Source of the DNA: JAYWXI01 sp036016955
GTDB taxonomy: Bacteria; Bacteroidota; Bacteroidia; Flavobacteriales; Weeksellaceae
Assembly: GCF_036016955.1 (NCBI RefSeq)
Contig: NZ_JAYWXI010000002.1
Location: 62,001 to 126,000 of the forward strand
Direction of reading: 5' to 3'
DNA length: 64,000 nucleotides
In this document: in pieces, positions 24,361 through 33,152 of the stretch
Position numbering within the stretch: position 1 is the stretch's first letter
Layout of the letters: each line of letters starts with the position of its first letter
The notes under the pieces: generated by a model
What the model saw: only the letters and a program-made list of their open reading frames with translations
The model's database searches: none
Told to the model about the DNA's origin: nothing
Made by a program: the position numbers and the translations under genes

Positions 24361-25719
24361 TTATACCACTCCCTGAGCCAGCATCGCTTCCGCAACTTTT
24401 ACGAAGCCCGCGATATTAGCCCCCTTCACGTAGTTCACATATCCGTCCTCTTCTAAACCATAATCCCGGCAAGCTTTATGAATCCCAATCATGATTTCCT
24501 TCAAACGAGCATCCACCTCTTCAGAAGTCCAATTCAGACGAATGGAGTTTTGCGTCATTTCCAATCCCGAGGTAGCCACACCTCCTGCATTGGAAGCTTT
24601 ACCCGGACTAAACAACACTTTATTATCCAAGAAATAGTTAATTGCATCTAACGTTGAAGGCATATTCGCCGCTTCTGTCACACAGATCACTCCATTTTCC
24701 ACCAATTTTTGGGCATCTTCCAAATGAAGTTCATTTTGTGTCGCACAAGGGAATGCCACATCACACTTCACCTCCCAAGGACGCTTGCCTGCAATGAACT
24801 TGGCATTAGGGTATCGGGTCACATAATCCTCCGCACGGTTATTGCCGGAAGCACGAAGCTCCAACAAATAATCAATCTTATCGCCAGAAATACCTTCCTC
24901 GTCATAAATATAACCGTCCGGACCAGAGATCGTAAGCACCTTACCTCCCAGTTCGGTAAACTTCTTCACAACCCCCCAAGCCACATTTCCGAACCCGGAA
25001 ACCGTAGCCGTTTTACCTTTAATTTCCTGACCAATGGTCTTCAGCATCTGCTCTGCGAAGTAAACCACACCGTACCCCGTTGCTTCAGGACGGATAAGGG
25101 ACCCTCCGTAAGCAAGCCCTTTACCGGTAAGTACCCCCGTAAATTCATTGCGGATTTTTTTGTACTGCCCGAAAAGGTAACCGATTTCTCTTGCTCCTAC
25201 ACCGATATCTCCGGCAGGAACATCGGTTTCGGGACCGATATGCTTGCAAAGTTCCGTCATAAAGGCCTGGCAAAATCTCATAATCTCCATATCGGATTTA
25301 CCTTGTGGGTCAAAATCCGCTCCACCTTTCCCTCCTCCCATCGGAAGCGTAGTAAGTGAATTTTTGAAAACCTGCTCGAATGCCAAAAACTTCAAAACAG
25401 AAAGGTTTACCGAAGGGTGGAAACGAATCCCTCCCTTATAAGGACCAATCGCCGAATTCATCTGAATACGGAACCCTCGGTTCACCTGAATCTCTCCCTT
25501 GTCATCCACCCATGGAACACGGAAAATAACAATGCGCTCCGCCTCCGCCATACGCTCTAATAGCTTCATGCCGTTGTACTCCTTCTTCGTCGAAATAAAA
25601 GGAATCACGGTTACAGCAACTTCTTTTACTGCTTGCAAGAACTCCGGCTCGTTCGGATTCTTAGCCTCGATCTTCGCAATAAACTCTTGTATTTTCTGAT
25701 CTACATTATAGTGTTCCAT
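24361..25719 (-). CDS. gdhA: NADP-type glutamate dehydrogenase
   Basis: 452 residues, the length of hexameric (small) GDH. It makes glutamate from 2-oxoglutarate and ammonium. Seen: 'GPYKGGIRFHPSVNLSVLKFLAFEQVFKN', here as adjoining motifs, the catalytic region 'LPMGGGKGGADFDP' with the Lys residues, 'PAGDIGVGAREIGYL', the nucleotide-fold 'VSGFGNVAWG' and the C-terminal 'GGVATSGLEMTQNS'. The pattern matches the ~450-aa, usually NADP-dependent, biosynthetic group; cofactor choice is inferred. Monocistronic, with a textbook promoter upstream. Confidence 0.95.
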   Translation of the reverse strand: MEHYNVDQKIQEFIAKIEAKNPNEPEFLQAVKEVAVTVIPFISTKKEYNGMKLLERMAEAERIVIFRVPWVDDKGEIQVNRGFRIQMNSAIGPYKGGIRFHPSVNLSVLKFLAFEQVFKNSLTTLPMGGGKGGADFDPQGKSDMEIMRFCQAFMTELCKHIGPETDVPAGDIGVGAREIGYLFGQYKKIRNEFTGVLTGKGLAYGGSLIRPEATGYGVVYFAEQMLKTIGQEIKGKTATVSGFGNVAWGVVKKFTELGGKVLTISGPDGYIYDEEGISGDKIDYLLELRASGNNRAEDYVTRYPNAKFIAGKRPWEVKCDVAFPCATQNELHLEDAQKLVENGVICVTEAANMPSTLDAINYFLDNKVLFSPGKASNAGGVATSGLEMTQNSIRLNWTSEEVDARLKEIMIGIHKACRDYGLEEDGYVNYVKGANIAGFVKVAEAMLAQGVV

Positions 25720-25741
25720 AAAATTGTGAAAATTATATGAA

Positions 25742-25771
25742 CAAATATAAAATTATTTTTAAATCTTACAA
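25742..25771 (-). promoter_or_regulatory. gdhA promoter: TTG-N19-TATATTTG
   Basis: On the minus strand TTG (25771-25769), 19 nt, then TATATTTG (25749-25742). Both elements and their spacing fit the Bacteroidota sigma-ABfr consensus. The start codon is 22 nt downstream. The region 25720-25904 is otherwise AT-rich and non-coding. Confidence 0.8.
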
Positions 25772-25904
25772 GCGTTCTTTTATTAATTAACAAAAATTAA
25801 TTAGTTTTGGCTTTAATTTTTATTAAATCCACAATTAACAATATTGTTTTATAAAAAAAACGTTATTCTTTTATTTTTTGTGCATTTTCAAAAACACCTT
25901 TTTT

Positions 25905-27017
25905 TCACAAAGCCCGATATTGTCTCCCCGAAAACGAACGGATATACCCCGAAATCTCCATCTCCAATAAAATAGAAAGAAGCGCATGAGTGGGCCGGGA
26001 CGTTCTCTCGGCAATCTCGTCCAACCCTATCATCGGCCGGCTTTTTATCACCGCATAAACTTCGGTTTGCTCAGGCGTCATCGCCGGCAGTTGTTCTTCC
26101 AAAGGAAAAAGTTCCGCCGTCCGACCTTCCCCGTAAAAAGAAAGCCCCAAATCCTTCACCAAATCGCCCACCGTCGAAATCGCAGCCGCCTTGTGAGAAG
26201 CAATCAAAAGATTACACCCCTGACTGTATTTATCGGTTATCCTTCCGGGTAAAGCATACACATCCCTATCGTACTGATTAGCAAAGTTAGCGGTACTGAC
26301 CGAACCCCCACCAAATGCCGTTTCGCAAACAATGGTAGCCTTAGAAAGCCCTGCGATGACCCTGTTCCGTTGAATAAAATGTTCCCGATCGGGACGATGG
26401 GAACTGTTAAATTCCGTGAATAACGCTCCCCCATTGGAAAGAATTTCCTCTGACAAAAGTCTGTTTTTAGCCGGATAAATCGTGTGAAAGCCATGCGCCA
26501 AAACCGCCACCGTAGAAACCCCGACTTCAACCGAACGGCTATGCACCCGGGTATCCACCCCCAAAGCCAGTCCGCTAACCGTCTGAACCTTAGCCTTTCC
26601 CAATTCCGATAAAAAATCATCAACAAACTGCTCCCCATAAGCAGTCATGCTTCGCGTCCCCACAATGCTTACCGCTATTTTATCCGAATGATACGTCCCC
26701 TTTTGGTAAAGAACCGCCGGGGCATCAACACATTCGCCAAGTAAAGAAGGATAATCCTCCGCATGACGAAGCCTTACCAAAATACCATTGCGGAAACAAA
26801 ATTCAAGCTCGTTCTCCGCAAACTCCAAATGCGCCTTGGAACCTATTTCACGAACCACCCTATGCCCAATCCCAAACAGCGAATCAAGCTCCCGTTTCGG
26901 AAGTTTCCACACGTTCTCGGCACCGCCATGCGCCACCACCAATTTGTTAAAGGTAACATCCCCTATAAAGCGACAACGCCGCAAAGCAATGGCATATAAA
27001 TGTTCGTCTGAAAACAT
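25905..27017 (-). CDS. dprA: DNA-processing protein DprA
   Basis: 370 residues from ATG 27017 (an upstream TTG would overlap the promoter). DprA binds incoming single-stranded DNA and loads RecA during natural transformation. An N-terminal helix-hairpin-helix/SAM-like region (about 1-70) leads into the Rossmann core with 'VSIVGTRSMTAYG', 'SGLALGVDTRVH', 'HGFHTIYPAKNR', 'IQRNRVIAGLSKATIVCE' and 'GSVSTANFANQYDRDVYALPG'. A C-terminal winged-helix-like domain follows (about 310-370). Suggests possible competence, though DprA occurs in many non-competent species. Confidence 0.94.
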   Translation of the reverse strand: MFSDEHLYAIALRRCRFIGDVTFNKLVVAHGGAENVWKLPKRELDSLFGIGHRVVREIGSKAHLEFAENELEFCFRNGILVRLRHAEDYPSLLGECVDAPAVLYQKGTYHSDKIAVSIVGTRSMTAYGEQFVDDFLSELGKAKVQTVSGLALGVDTRVHSRSVEVGVSTVAVLAHGFHTIYPAKNRLLSEEILSNGGALFTEFNSSHRPDREHFIQRNRVIAGLSKATIVCETAFGGGSVSTANFANQYDRDVYALPGRITDKYSQGCNLLIASHKAAAISTVGDLVKDLGLSFYGEGRTAELFPLEEQLPAMTPEQTEVYAVIKSRPMIGLDEIAERTSRPTHALLSILLEMEISGYIRSFSGRQYRAL

Positions 27018-27032
27018 AACCCGCGTTTTCCC

Positions 27033-27040
27033 CAAAGATA
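27033..27040 (-). promoter_or_regulatory. Promoter -7 element TATCTTTG for dprA
   Basis: Exact TAnnTTTG match, 15 nt before the dprA ATG and just before the 3' end of the rhomboid gene, so dprA may have its own transcript. Confidence 0.55.
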
Positions 27041-27046
27041 GAAAAA

Positions 27047-27823
27047 TTACCCGTCCTTACGCCGAAGTTCTTCCAAGTGTTCCCAAACCCCTTCTTTTCT
27101 CTTCTGGGGGAGCTCTTGAAAATCATCGGGGTGCATCTCTTTATACCTCTGCCACAAACGATCGTCCTTTTCGCTGTAATACTCCGGAAACTCCCAAATA
27201 AACTTCTTTCTTTTCGCTCCACTCTTCCTAAACAAAAAAGCCAAAATCACCCCGACCACTGCCCCAGAAAGGTGCGATTGCCAAGACACCCGGCTAGGGC
27301 TGTCCAAACGATAAAAAAACTCTTCCGGAAAAACACCCCAAACCAATCCGCCATAATACAACCCTACTACAAGCGTTACCGCCAAAAGACGGACATCCCA
27401 CCGAAAAACCCCACTAAAAAAAAGAAAAAAAGCAAGAACATAAATCAGCCCACTAGCTCCTACAATACAACTGTAATAAAAAGCCCCCGTCCCCACATCC
27501 ACCGGAGGAAACGACCAAACCAAAAGCCCCGCAGCCATCCAACCGTAAAGCAAAATCCTATGAGCAATGGTTCCGTAAAATTGATAAAGCAAAAACAGCA
27601 AAACCGCCATCGGCAAAGTATTACTAAGAAGATGCTCCATATTACCATGCAAAAAAGGGCTGAACAATACCCCTTTGAGCCCTTCGGGAGAAAGCGGAAT
27701 AATCGCCCCATCGCAATACGTCAATACCCCCAAGTGTTGAAGTAAAAAACCGCCCCACATCCCCACTAACATCAAAAAGGGAAAGACAAGCGCCCGAGAG
27801 GAAAGAGTATATTTTTTTAGCAT
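27047..27823 (-). CDS. Rhomboid family intramembrane serine protease
   Basis: 258 residues from ATG 27823; a TTG 45 bases earlier would add an unlikely leader. Six to seven membrane spans. The catalytic pair is present: Ser124 in GASG and His184 in 'SHLSGAVVG'; the 'HGNMEHLLSNT' block near residue 60-70 is the usual rhomboid HxxxN region. It should cut membrane proteins within the bilayer; its substrates are unknown. A cytosolic charged tail of about 55 residues (YYSEKDDRLWQRYKEMHPDDF) ends the protein. Upstream of dprA on the same strand. Confidence 0.9.
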   Translation of the reverse strand: MLKKYTLSSRALVFPFLMLVGMWGGFLLQHLGVLTYCDGAIIPLSPEGLKGVLFSPFLHGNMEHLLSNTLPMAVLLFLLYQFYGTIAHRILLYGWMAAGLLVWSFPPVDVGTGAFYYSCIVGASGLIYVLAFFLFFSGVFRWDVRLLAVTLVVGLYYGGLVWGVFPEEFFYRLDSPSRVSWQSHLSGAVVGVILAFLFRKSGAKRKKFIWEFPEYYSEKDDRLWQRYKEMHPDDFQELPQKRKEGVWEHLEELRRKDG

Positions 27824-27954
27824 TTCGAAGAAGAAAACAAATAAACTGCCATTTATAAAATTCTGCAATTATGGCACATTATATTCGATTTTCCTTCTTT
27901 CGACCCCAAAAAAGTTTTTTCGGTCCCGATGTCCCCCATGTAAATCGTAATCCA

Positions 27955-27962
27955 TAATTTTG
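27955..27962 (+). promoter_or_regulatory. Promoter -7 element TAATTTTG for the DUF3078 pair
   Basis: Exact TAnnTTTG match, about 23 nt before the proposed TTG start at 27986; no clear -33 TTG. Confidence 0.55.
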
Positions 27963-27985
27963 CATCGTAATTTAATCTATTGGTT

Positions 27986-29101
27986 TTGAAAAGAATAATA
28001 AGCCTTCTTCTATTTTGTTTGCTATGCCCTTCGCTTTCGGCGCAACGCAGTGAGATTCAGAAAAGAATCGATTCGGCTTCCCAAGCCCAATGGCAGCGCC
28101 TGCAACCCAATTTGGATAGCTTAGCCAACCCCACCTTCAACCGATTAGAACTCCCTCACGAAGACAGCCTCGTTCTAAAAAACATCGTGGTCGTCCCTCA
28201 AGCACCGGAAGAAGTTCCCGTAACCCCATTTAACCTAATGAAAAACCAATCCGAAAAAAAATGGTTCTTCTTCGGCCAAAACAATCTGCATTTCAACCAG
28301 GCTTCCTTTTCCCAATGGAATGCCGGTGGGAATAACAACCTGGGAATCCTGGGAAAAATAAATTACAACCTGAGCTACAAAAAAGACCGCCACTACCTCG
28401 AAAATATTTTCCAGTTCGGCTACGGGCTGGTTTCCACCGAAGGCCAAAGTGCCCGAAAAACAGAAGACTACATCAATATTTCGTCCAATTACGGCTACGA
28501 GTTAGGACGAAACTATTACCTTTCCACAGGGTATCAGTTTTTATCCCAATTTACCCCCGGATACAACTACGCTCAAACTCCCGACCCCGAATTCAAAGAC
28601 CGTATTTCGAGATTCATGGCCCCGGGCTACCTCAACCTCGGTTTAGGTATCTCTTACAATCCCAACGAAAATTTTCAAGCCATCTTCCGCCCGGCCAATG
28701 GAAAATTCACTTTTGTTTTGGACCCCCACCTCCAACAAGCCAAACGCTACGGTTTGGAAAGAGACGGCCAAAGCATAAGAACCGAGCTGGGAGCCATGCT
28801 GAACCTCCTGTACCGTCTAAAACTCTACAAAGACATCCATTTGGTCAACCAACTGAATTTCTTCACCAATTACATCTACCATCCCGAACGCGTCGACATC
28901 AACTACTCGGGGGTTCTTAATATGAAGTTCAACAAATTCGTTTCCGCCATTGTCGGGCTGGACGTCCTCTACGACCACGACCAAATCCAAAAAACACAAT
29001 TCAAACAAACCTTGGGCATTGGATTCACCTACACTATGGGAACCGAAACCCAAGCAAAGAAAGAAAATAAAAGAAACCTAAAACCGTTTATCAACCGGTA
29101 A
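27986..29101 (+). CDS. DUF3078 family secreted/outer-membrane protein (copy 1)
   Basis: About 371 residues with signal peptide MKRIISLLLFCLLCPSLSAQ, starting at TTG 27986 (another TTG is 6 bases upstream; no ATG is near). The DUF3078 region begins at about residue 90 with 'NNLHFNQASFSQWNAGGNNNLG' broken into its motifs, and continues as amphipathic beta strands (YLENIFQFGYGLV, NISSNYGYEL, FMAPGYLNLGLGISY) ending in 'DVLYDHDQIQKTQFKQTLGIGFTY'. The pattern suggests an outer-membrane beta barrel. Function unknown. A longer N-terminal spacer sets it apart from copy 2. Confidence 0.8.
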   Translation: MKRIISLLLFCLLCPSLSAQRSEIQKRIDSASQAQWQRLQPNLDSLANPTFNRLELPHEDSLVLKNIVVVPQAPEEVPVTPFNLMKNQSEKKWFFFGQNNLHFNQASFSQWNAGGNNNLGILGKINYNLSYKKDRHYLENIFQFGYGLVSTEGQSARKTEDYINISSNYGYELGRNYYLSTGYQFLSQFTPGYNYAQTPDPEFKDRISRFMAPGYLNLGLGISYNPNENFQAIFRPANGKFTFVLDPHLQQAKRYGLERDGQSIRTELGAMLNLLYRLKLYKDIHLVNQLNFFTNYIYHPERVDINYSGVLNMKFNKFVSAIVGLDVLYDHDQIQKTQFKQTLGIGFTYTMGTETQAKKENKRNLKPFINR

Positions 29102-29130
29102 TTTCAAAAATAAAACATTAAAAATCATTT

Positions 29131-30069
29131 ATGAAAAAATTTTTATGCTCCGCAGCCCTCGTTTTTGGCATTTTTGCATCAGCTCAAGATCATTCTGCAG
29201 TATCCGATACTGTAAAGCACTGGTCCGTTAAAGGACAAAACACCCTCATGCTAAACCAAGCCGCTTTTTCCAACTGGGTAGGAGGAGGCGCCAACAACAT
29301 CGGGTGGATTGCAGGAAGTAATTACAACATCACCTACGAAAAAGGCCACGACCTCTTGGAAAACATCGTTATTTTAGGTTACGGCCAAACCAACACCAAA
29401 GGTATCGGAACCCGAAAAACCCAAGACCTCATCAATCTTTCCTCCAACTACGGTCGAAAAATTTCCGAGAATTGGTACCTTTCCGCAGGAGCCAGTTTAT
29501 TGACCCAATTCGCTCCAGGGTACGATTATGCCACATCCAGCTCTATTGCAAGCAAGGGCACCGACAACGAAGGGCATAAAAAAATATCAAGCTTTATGGC
29601 CCCCGGATATGTTAATCTGGGAGCAGGATTCACTTACCGACCAAATGACCGGTTCACCATGACGCTGAGACCCACCAACGCCAGATGGACCTTCGTATTG
29701 GACAAAGACCTCCAATACGCCGGAAACTACGGCCTCAAAAACGATGGTGATTCTTCGCTGTTCCAATTCGGTTTTCTTGGAACCGCCCTCTATAAAGTTC
29801 AACTCATGGAAAACATGAGCCTCATCAACACCGCTTCTGTTTTCTCCAACTATTTGGATCACCCTGAAAGATTGGTTCTATCCTACGGTGGAATCCTAAA
29901 CATGATAGTCAACAAATACATTTCGACCGTCTTAACCCTCGACCTGTTCTACGACCACAACCAAGTCCGAAAAACCCAGTTAAAACAAACCCTTGGAGTA
30001 GGTTTTGCCTACAACATAGACAACGGGGTTAAGCGCAGTGAAAACAAAAACAATCAAACTTGGAAATAA
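29131..30069 (+). CDS. DUF3078 family secreted/outer-membrane protein (copy 2)
   Basis: 312 residues, signal peptide MKKFLCSAALVFGIFASAQ. Its domain runs in step with copy 1: 'NTLMLNQAAFSNWVGGGANNIGW', read as family motifs, 'LENIVILGYGQTNT', 'FMAPGYVNLGAGFTY', 'RPTNARWTFVLDKDLQ' and 'DLFYDHNQVRKTQLKQTLGVGFAY'. The two therefore arose by tandem duplication and have diverged, with only 29 bp between them. Likely a beta-rich envelope protein of unknown role. Followed by a terminator hairpin at 30116-30151. Confidence 0.82.
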   Translation: MKKFLCSAALVFGIFASAQDHSAVSDTVKHWSVKGQNTLMLNQAAFSNWVGGGANNIGWIAGSNYNITYEKGHDLLENIVILGYGQTNTKGIGTRKTQDLINLSSNYGRKISENWYLSAGASLLTQFAPGYDYATSSSIASKGTDNEGHKKISSFMAPGYVNLGAGFTYRPNDRFTMTLRPTNARWTFVLDKDLQYAGNYGLKNDGDSSLFQFGFLGTALYKVQLMENMSLINTASVFSNYLDHPERLVLSYGGILNMIVNKYISTVLTLDLFYDHNQVRKTQLKQTLGVGFAYNIDNGVKRSENKNNQTWK

Positions 30070-30115
30070 CCTCCTGACCCCTCTTCGGGTATTCTTTGAA
30101 AACCATTCAATATAA

Positions 30116-30152
30116 AGAGAAGCCGCTCACAAAACCGGCTTCTCTGTTTTTT
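30116..30152 (+). terminator. Terminator after the DUF3078 pair
   Basis: 10-bp stem AGAGAAGCCG (30116-30125) / CGGCTTCTCT (30136-30145), then GTTTTTTC. It lies just before the msrA start at 30162, which argues against any earlier start for msrA. Confidence 0.8.
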
Positions 30153-30161
30153 CATCAAAAA

Positions 30162-30824
30162 ATGAAAAACTTTTTCCTACTTTTGATTTTGTTTTTAAGT
30201 GGATTTTCCTGTCATCCCTCCAAAAACAATGCAACAATAAAAACCTCTAATACCAAAATGACTCCTGATCAAAATCTAAAACAAATCGTGTTCGGTGGCG
30301 GATGCTTTTGGTGCGTCGAAAGCTGCTTTAACCAACTCAACGGCGTTGAAAAAGCCGTATCGGGGTATTCCGGCGGCCACCAGCCTCATCCCACCTACCA
30401 AGAAGTCTGCACCGGAGAAACCGGCCATGCCGAAGTGGTGCAAATCACCTATCATCCTGACCTGATAAGCTACAAACAACTCTTGGAGGTGTTTTTCTTT
30501 CTGCACGACCCCACCCAACTCAACCGACAAGGCGACGACATCGGAACCCAATACCGCTCCGTCATCTTCTATCAAAACGAAACCGAAAAAAAAGAAGCAC
30601 AAGAAGCCATTAATGCCCTTGACCAATCCGGACGTTATCCGACCAGAGTGGTTACCGAAATTGCCCCTTTCGAAGTTTTTTGGCCGGCCGAAGAATACCA
30701 CCAAGGGTATTATTGGGAAAACCCTGATACCCCTTATTGCTCTGCCGTCGTAGGTCCCAAAATCCAAAAATTCATCCGTCATTTCGAAGCCAAAGGCTGG
30801 TTAAAAAAAGCCTATCAACCTTAA
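30162..30824 (+). CDS. msrA: Peptide-methionine (S)-S-oxide reductase MsrA, likely lipoprotein
   Basis: 220 residues from ATG 30162. MsrA reduces the S-form of methionine sulfoxide in proteins. The active site GCFWC has catalytic Cys48 and Cys51; 'VSGYSGG', 'TGHAEVVQ', 'QGDDIGTQYRS' and 'EEYHQGYYWENP' complete the family. The N-terminus (MKNFFLLLILFLSGFSC) looks like a lipoprotein signal with Cys17, so the enzyme probably works in the periplasm or on a membrane, unlike cytosolic MsrA. The frame is open back to 30096, but that would read through the terminator. Confidence 0.93.
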   Translation: MKNFFLLLILFLSGFSCHPSKNNATIKTSNTKMTPDQNLKQIVFGGGCFWCVESCFNQLNGVEKAVSGYSGGHQPHPTYQEVCTGETGHAEVVQITYHPDLISYKQLLEVFFFLHDPTQLNRQGDDIGTQYRSVIFYQNETEKKEAQEAINALDQSGRYPTRVVTEIAPFEVFWPAEEYHQGYYWENPDTPYCSAVVGPKIQKFIRHFEAKGWLKKAYQP

Positions 30825-30854
30825 CCAAAAGCCACAACCAAGTTTTAAAATGGT

Positions 30855-30862
30855 TATCTTTG
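30855..30862 (+). promoter_or_regulatory. Promoter -7 element TATCTTTG for tgt
   Basis: Exact TAnnTTTG match, 44 nt before the tgt ATG at 30907. Confidence 0.6.
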
Positions 30863-30906
30863 CAGGTTTAAAATCAAATTTCGTTTTCTGAAAAAAACAA
30901 AATAAA

Positions 30907-32046
30907 ATGACGAACCTCCCTTTTTTCGAAATAAAACAAACCTCCGAAAGCAAAGCCAGAGCCGGATTAATCACCACCGACCACGGCACCATCGAAACAC
31001 CGATTTTCATGCCCGTAGGCACGGTGGCCTCCGTTAAAACCGTTCACCAAAGGGAACTGAAAGAGGACATCAAAGCCCAAATCATCCTGGGAAATACCTA
31101 TCACCTGTATCTTCGCCCAAAGATGGACGTCATGCAGCAAGCCGGCGGACTTCATCGTTTCATGAACTGGGATCGCCCCATCCTGACCGACTCCGGAGGG
31201 TATCAGGTTTTTTCGCTGTCCGACACGCGAAAAATGTCCGAAGAAGGCGTGAAATTCAAATCCCATATCGACGGAAGCCTGCATTTTATTTCGCCCGAAA
31301 AATCCATGGAAATCCAGCGTCAAATCGGAGCCGATATTTTTATGGCGTTTGACGAATGCACCCCCTACCCCTGCGAATACAACCAAGCCAAGGCCTCTAT
31401 GGAAATGACCCATCGCTGGCTAAAACGTTGCATCGACTGGTGCAACGAAAATCCGGAAATCTACTCGCACAAGCAAAGGCTTTTCCCGATTGTTCAAGGT
31501 TCCACCTATTCTGACCTTAGAAAACGCTCGGCCGAATTCATCGCCGAACAAAATGCCGAAGGAAACGCCATCGGGGGACTATCCGTCGGAGAACCCGAGG
31601 AGGAAATGTACCGCATTACCAACGAAGTTACCGACATCCTGCCGAAAGAAAAACCCCGCTACCTTATGGGCGTGGGAACCCCTTGGAATATCCTGGAAAG
31701 CATCGGCCTCGGCGTGGACATGATGGACTGCGTTATGCCAACAAGAAACGCCCGTAACGGAATGATTTTCACCTGGAAAGGTGTCGTTAATCTAAAAAAC
31801 GAAAAATGGAAAAACGACTTCTCCCCACTGGATGAATTCGGTACGTCTTTTGTCGACCACGAATACTCGAAAGCCTACGTCCGCCACCTATTCGTCGCCA
31901 AGGAATATTTGGGCAAGCAAATCGCTTCCATCCACAACTTGGCTTTTTACCTCGATTTAGTCCGAACCGCCAGAAAACACATTATGGAAGGCGATTTCTA
32001 CCAATGGAAAGACTCCGTATTGCCTATTCTCCGACAACGCCTCTAA
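30907..32046 (+). CDS. tgt: Queuine tRNA-ribosyltransferase Tgt, zinc-site cysteines absent
   Basis: 379 residues. Tgt swaps guanine-34 for preQ1 in tRNAs with GUN anticodons. Catalytic residues are in place: Asp95 in 'TDSGGYQVFSL' and the nucleophile Asp274 in 'DCVMPTRNARNG'; 'GGLSVGEP' binds the base. The odd point is the zinc site. Where bacterial Tgt normally has CxCxxC, this protein reads DEFGTSFVDHE (309-319) with no cysteine, while the later His343 (SIHNLAFY) is kept. The protein is otherwise full length. The lptG-like gene follows 11 bp after the stop. Confidence 0.95.
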   Translation: MTNLPFFEIKQTSESKARAGLITTDHGTIETPIFMPVGTVASVKTVHQRELKEDIKAQIILGNTYHLYLRPKMDVMQQAGGLHRFMNWDRPILTDSGGYQVFSLSDTRKMSEEGVKFKSHIDGSLHFISPEKSMEIQRQIGADIFMAFDECTPYPCEYNQAKASMEMTHRWLKRCIDWCNENPEIYSHKQRLFPIVQGSTYSDLRKRSAEFIAEQNAEGNAIGGLSVGEPEEEMYRITNEVTDILPKEKPRYLMGVGTPWNILESIGLGVDMMDCVMPTRNARNGMIFTWKGVVNLKNEKWKNDFSPLDEFGTSFVDHEYSKAYVRHLFVAKEYLGKQIASIHNLAFYLDLVRTARKHIMEGDFYQWKDSVLPILRQRL

Positions 32047-32057
32047 ATCCTCCGACC

Positions 32058-33152
32058 ATGCCCATCATCGACCGATACATCATCAAAAAATTTTTGGGAA
32101 CCCTAGGGTTCATGCTCCTTCTGCTCTCGATCATTGTCGTGGTGATTGACGTGCAATCCAAATCCCCAAGAATTGAAGGTAACGGATTTACCGTAGGGTA
32201 CTTCCTGATTCATTTTTACCCTTTTTGGATGATTTATCTGGTCATCACCTTCATGTCGATTTTGGTTTTCATTTCGGTCATCTACTTCACCTCAAGAATG
32301 GCCAACAATACGGAAATCGTTGCCGTGATAAGCAGCGGAGCGAGTTTCCACCGCTTTGCAAGGCCTTACTTCATCGCTTCAGCCATTATCGCCCTTTTTT
32401 CTTTGGCAACCAACCACTACCTCCTGCCTTGGGCCAATGTTCAAAAAAACAAACTCGAAGTGTACACCTACAACGAGGTCGACCGGGAAAAAGTTTTAGG
32501 CAACGTGGAAATTGCCACCAGACTCTCCCCAACCGAATACATCTTCATTAACAACTACAACCGTAAAGAGAAAAGAGGCTCCAGCTTCATGTTTCAAAAA
32601 TTCGACAAAAATCGAAAGCTAATCGAAGAAATCATCGCCAACGAAATCGCATGGGACGAAAAAAAGAAAGTCTTCGCCGCCACCGGATACCTCGAACGCA
32701 AAGCAGCAAAAAACGACACCGAAATATTATCCAACGGCGACCGTAAAGAACTAAATTTCGGGCTTCCCCCAGAAGAATTATTTCCCGACGGTCTTTTAGG
32801 GCAAACCAAAACCACCCCCGAACTCACCAAACTCATCCAACAAGAGAAAGCCAAAGGAAATAAAAACCTTAACACCTTCCTCAACGAGTTGCATCAGAGA
32901 ACCTCGATGCCCGTTTCCATCATCATCCTAACCCTTTTGGCCTTATCCCTCTCTTCGCAGAAAAAAAGAGGCGGATTGGGACTGAATTTGGCCATCGGAA
33001 TCGCTTTGGCCTTCGTCTTTGTATTTTCTTTCGAAGCCCTCAAAGTGGTTGCAGAAAACAACACTCTTCCTCCCGCATTAGCCATGTGGCTGCCCAATCT
33101 TGTTTTTGGGCCTTTAGCGGCGTTTCTGTACTTGCGAAGAGCCAATCAGTAA
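32058..33152 (+). CDS. LptF/LptG family permease
   Basis: 364 residues from ATG 32058 (MPIIDRYIIKKFLGTLGF). YjgP/YjgQ-type protein: three N-terminal spans, a periplasmic beta-jellyroll-like part (about residues 120-260), then three C-terminal spans ('LALSLSSQKKRGGLGLNLAIG'). Such permeases pair with LptB2 to pull lipopolysaccharide from the inner membrane. Whether this one is LptF or LptG cannot be told from sequence alone. An upstream in-frame ATG at 32004 lies inside tgt and is rejected. Its last 7 bp overlap the 3' end of birA on the other strand. Confidence 0.87.
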   Translation: MPIIDRYIIKKFLGTLGFMLLLLSIIVVVIDVQSKSPRIEGNGFTVGYFLIHFYPFWMIYLVITFMSILVFISVIYFTSRMANNTEIVAVISSGASFHRFARPYFIASAIIALFSLATNHYLLPWANVQKNKLEVYTYNEVDREKVLGNVEIATRLSPTEYIFINNYNRKEKRGSSFMFQKFDKNRKLIEEIIANEIAWDEKKKVFAATGYLERKAAKNDTEILSNGDRKELNFGLPPEELFPDGLLGQTKTTPELTKLIQQEKAKGNKNLNTFLNELHQRTSMPVSIIILTLLALSLSSQKKRGGLGLNLAIGIALAFVFVFSFEALKVVAENNTLPPALAMWLPNLVFGPLAAFLYLRRANQ

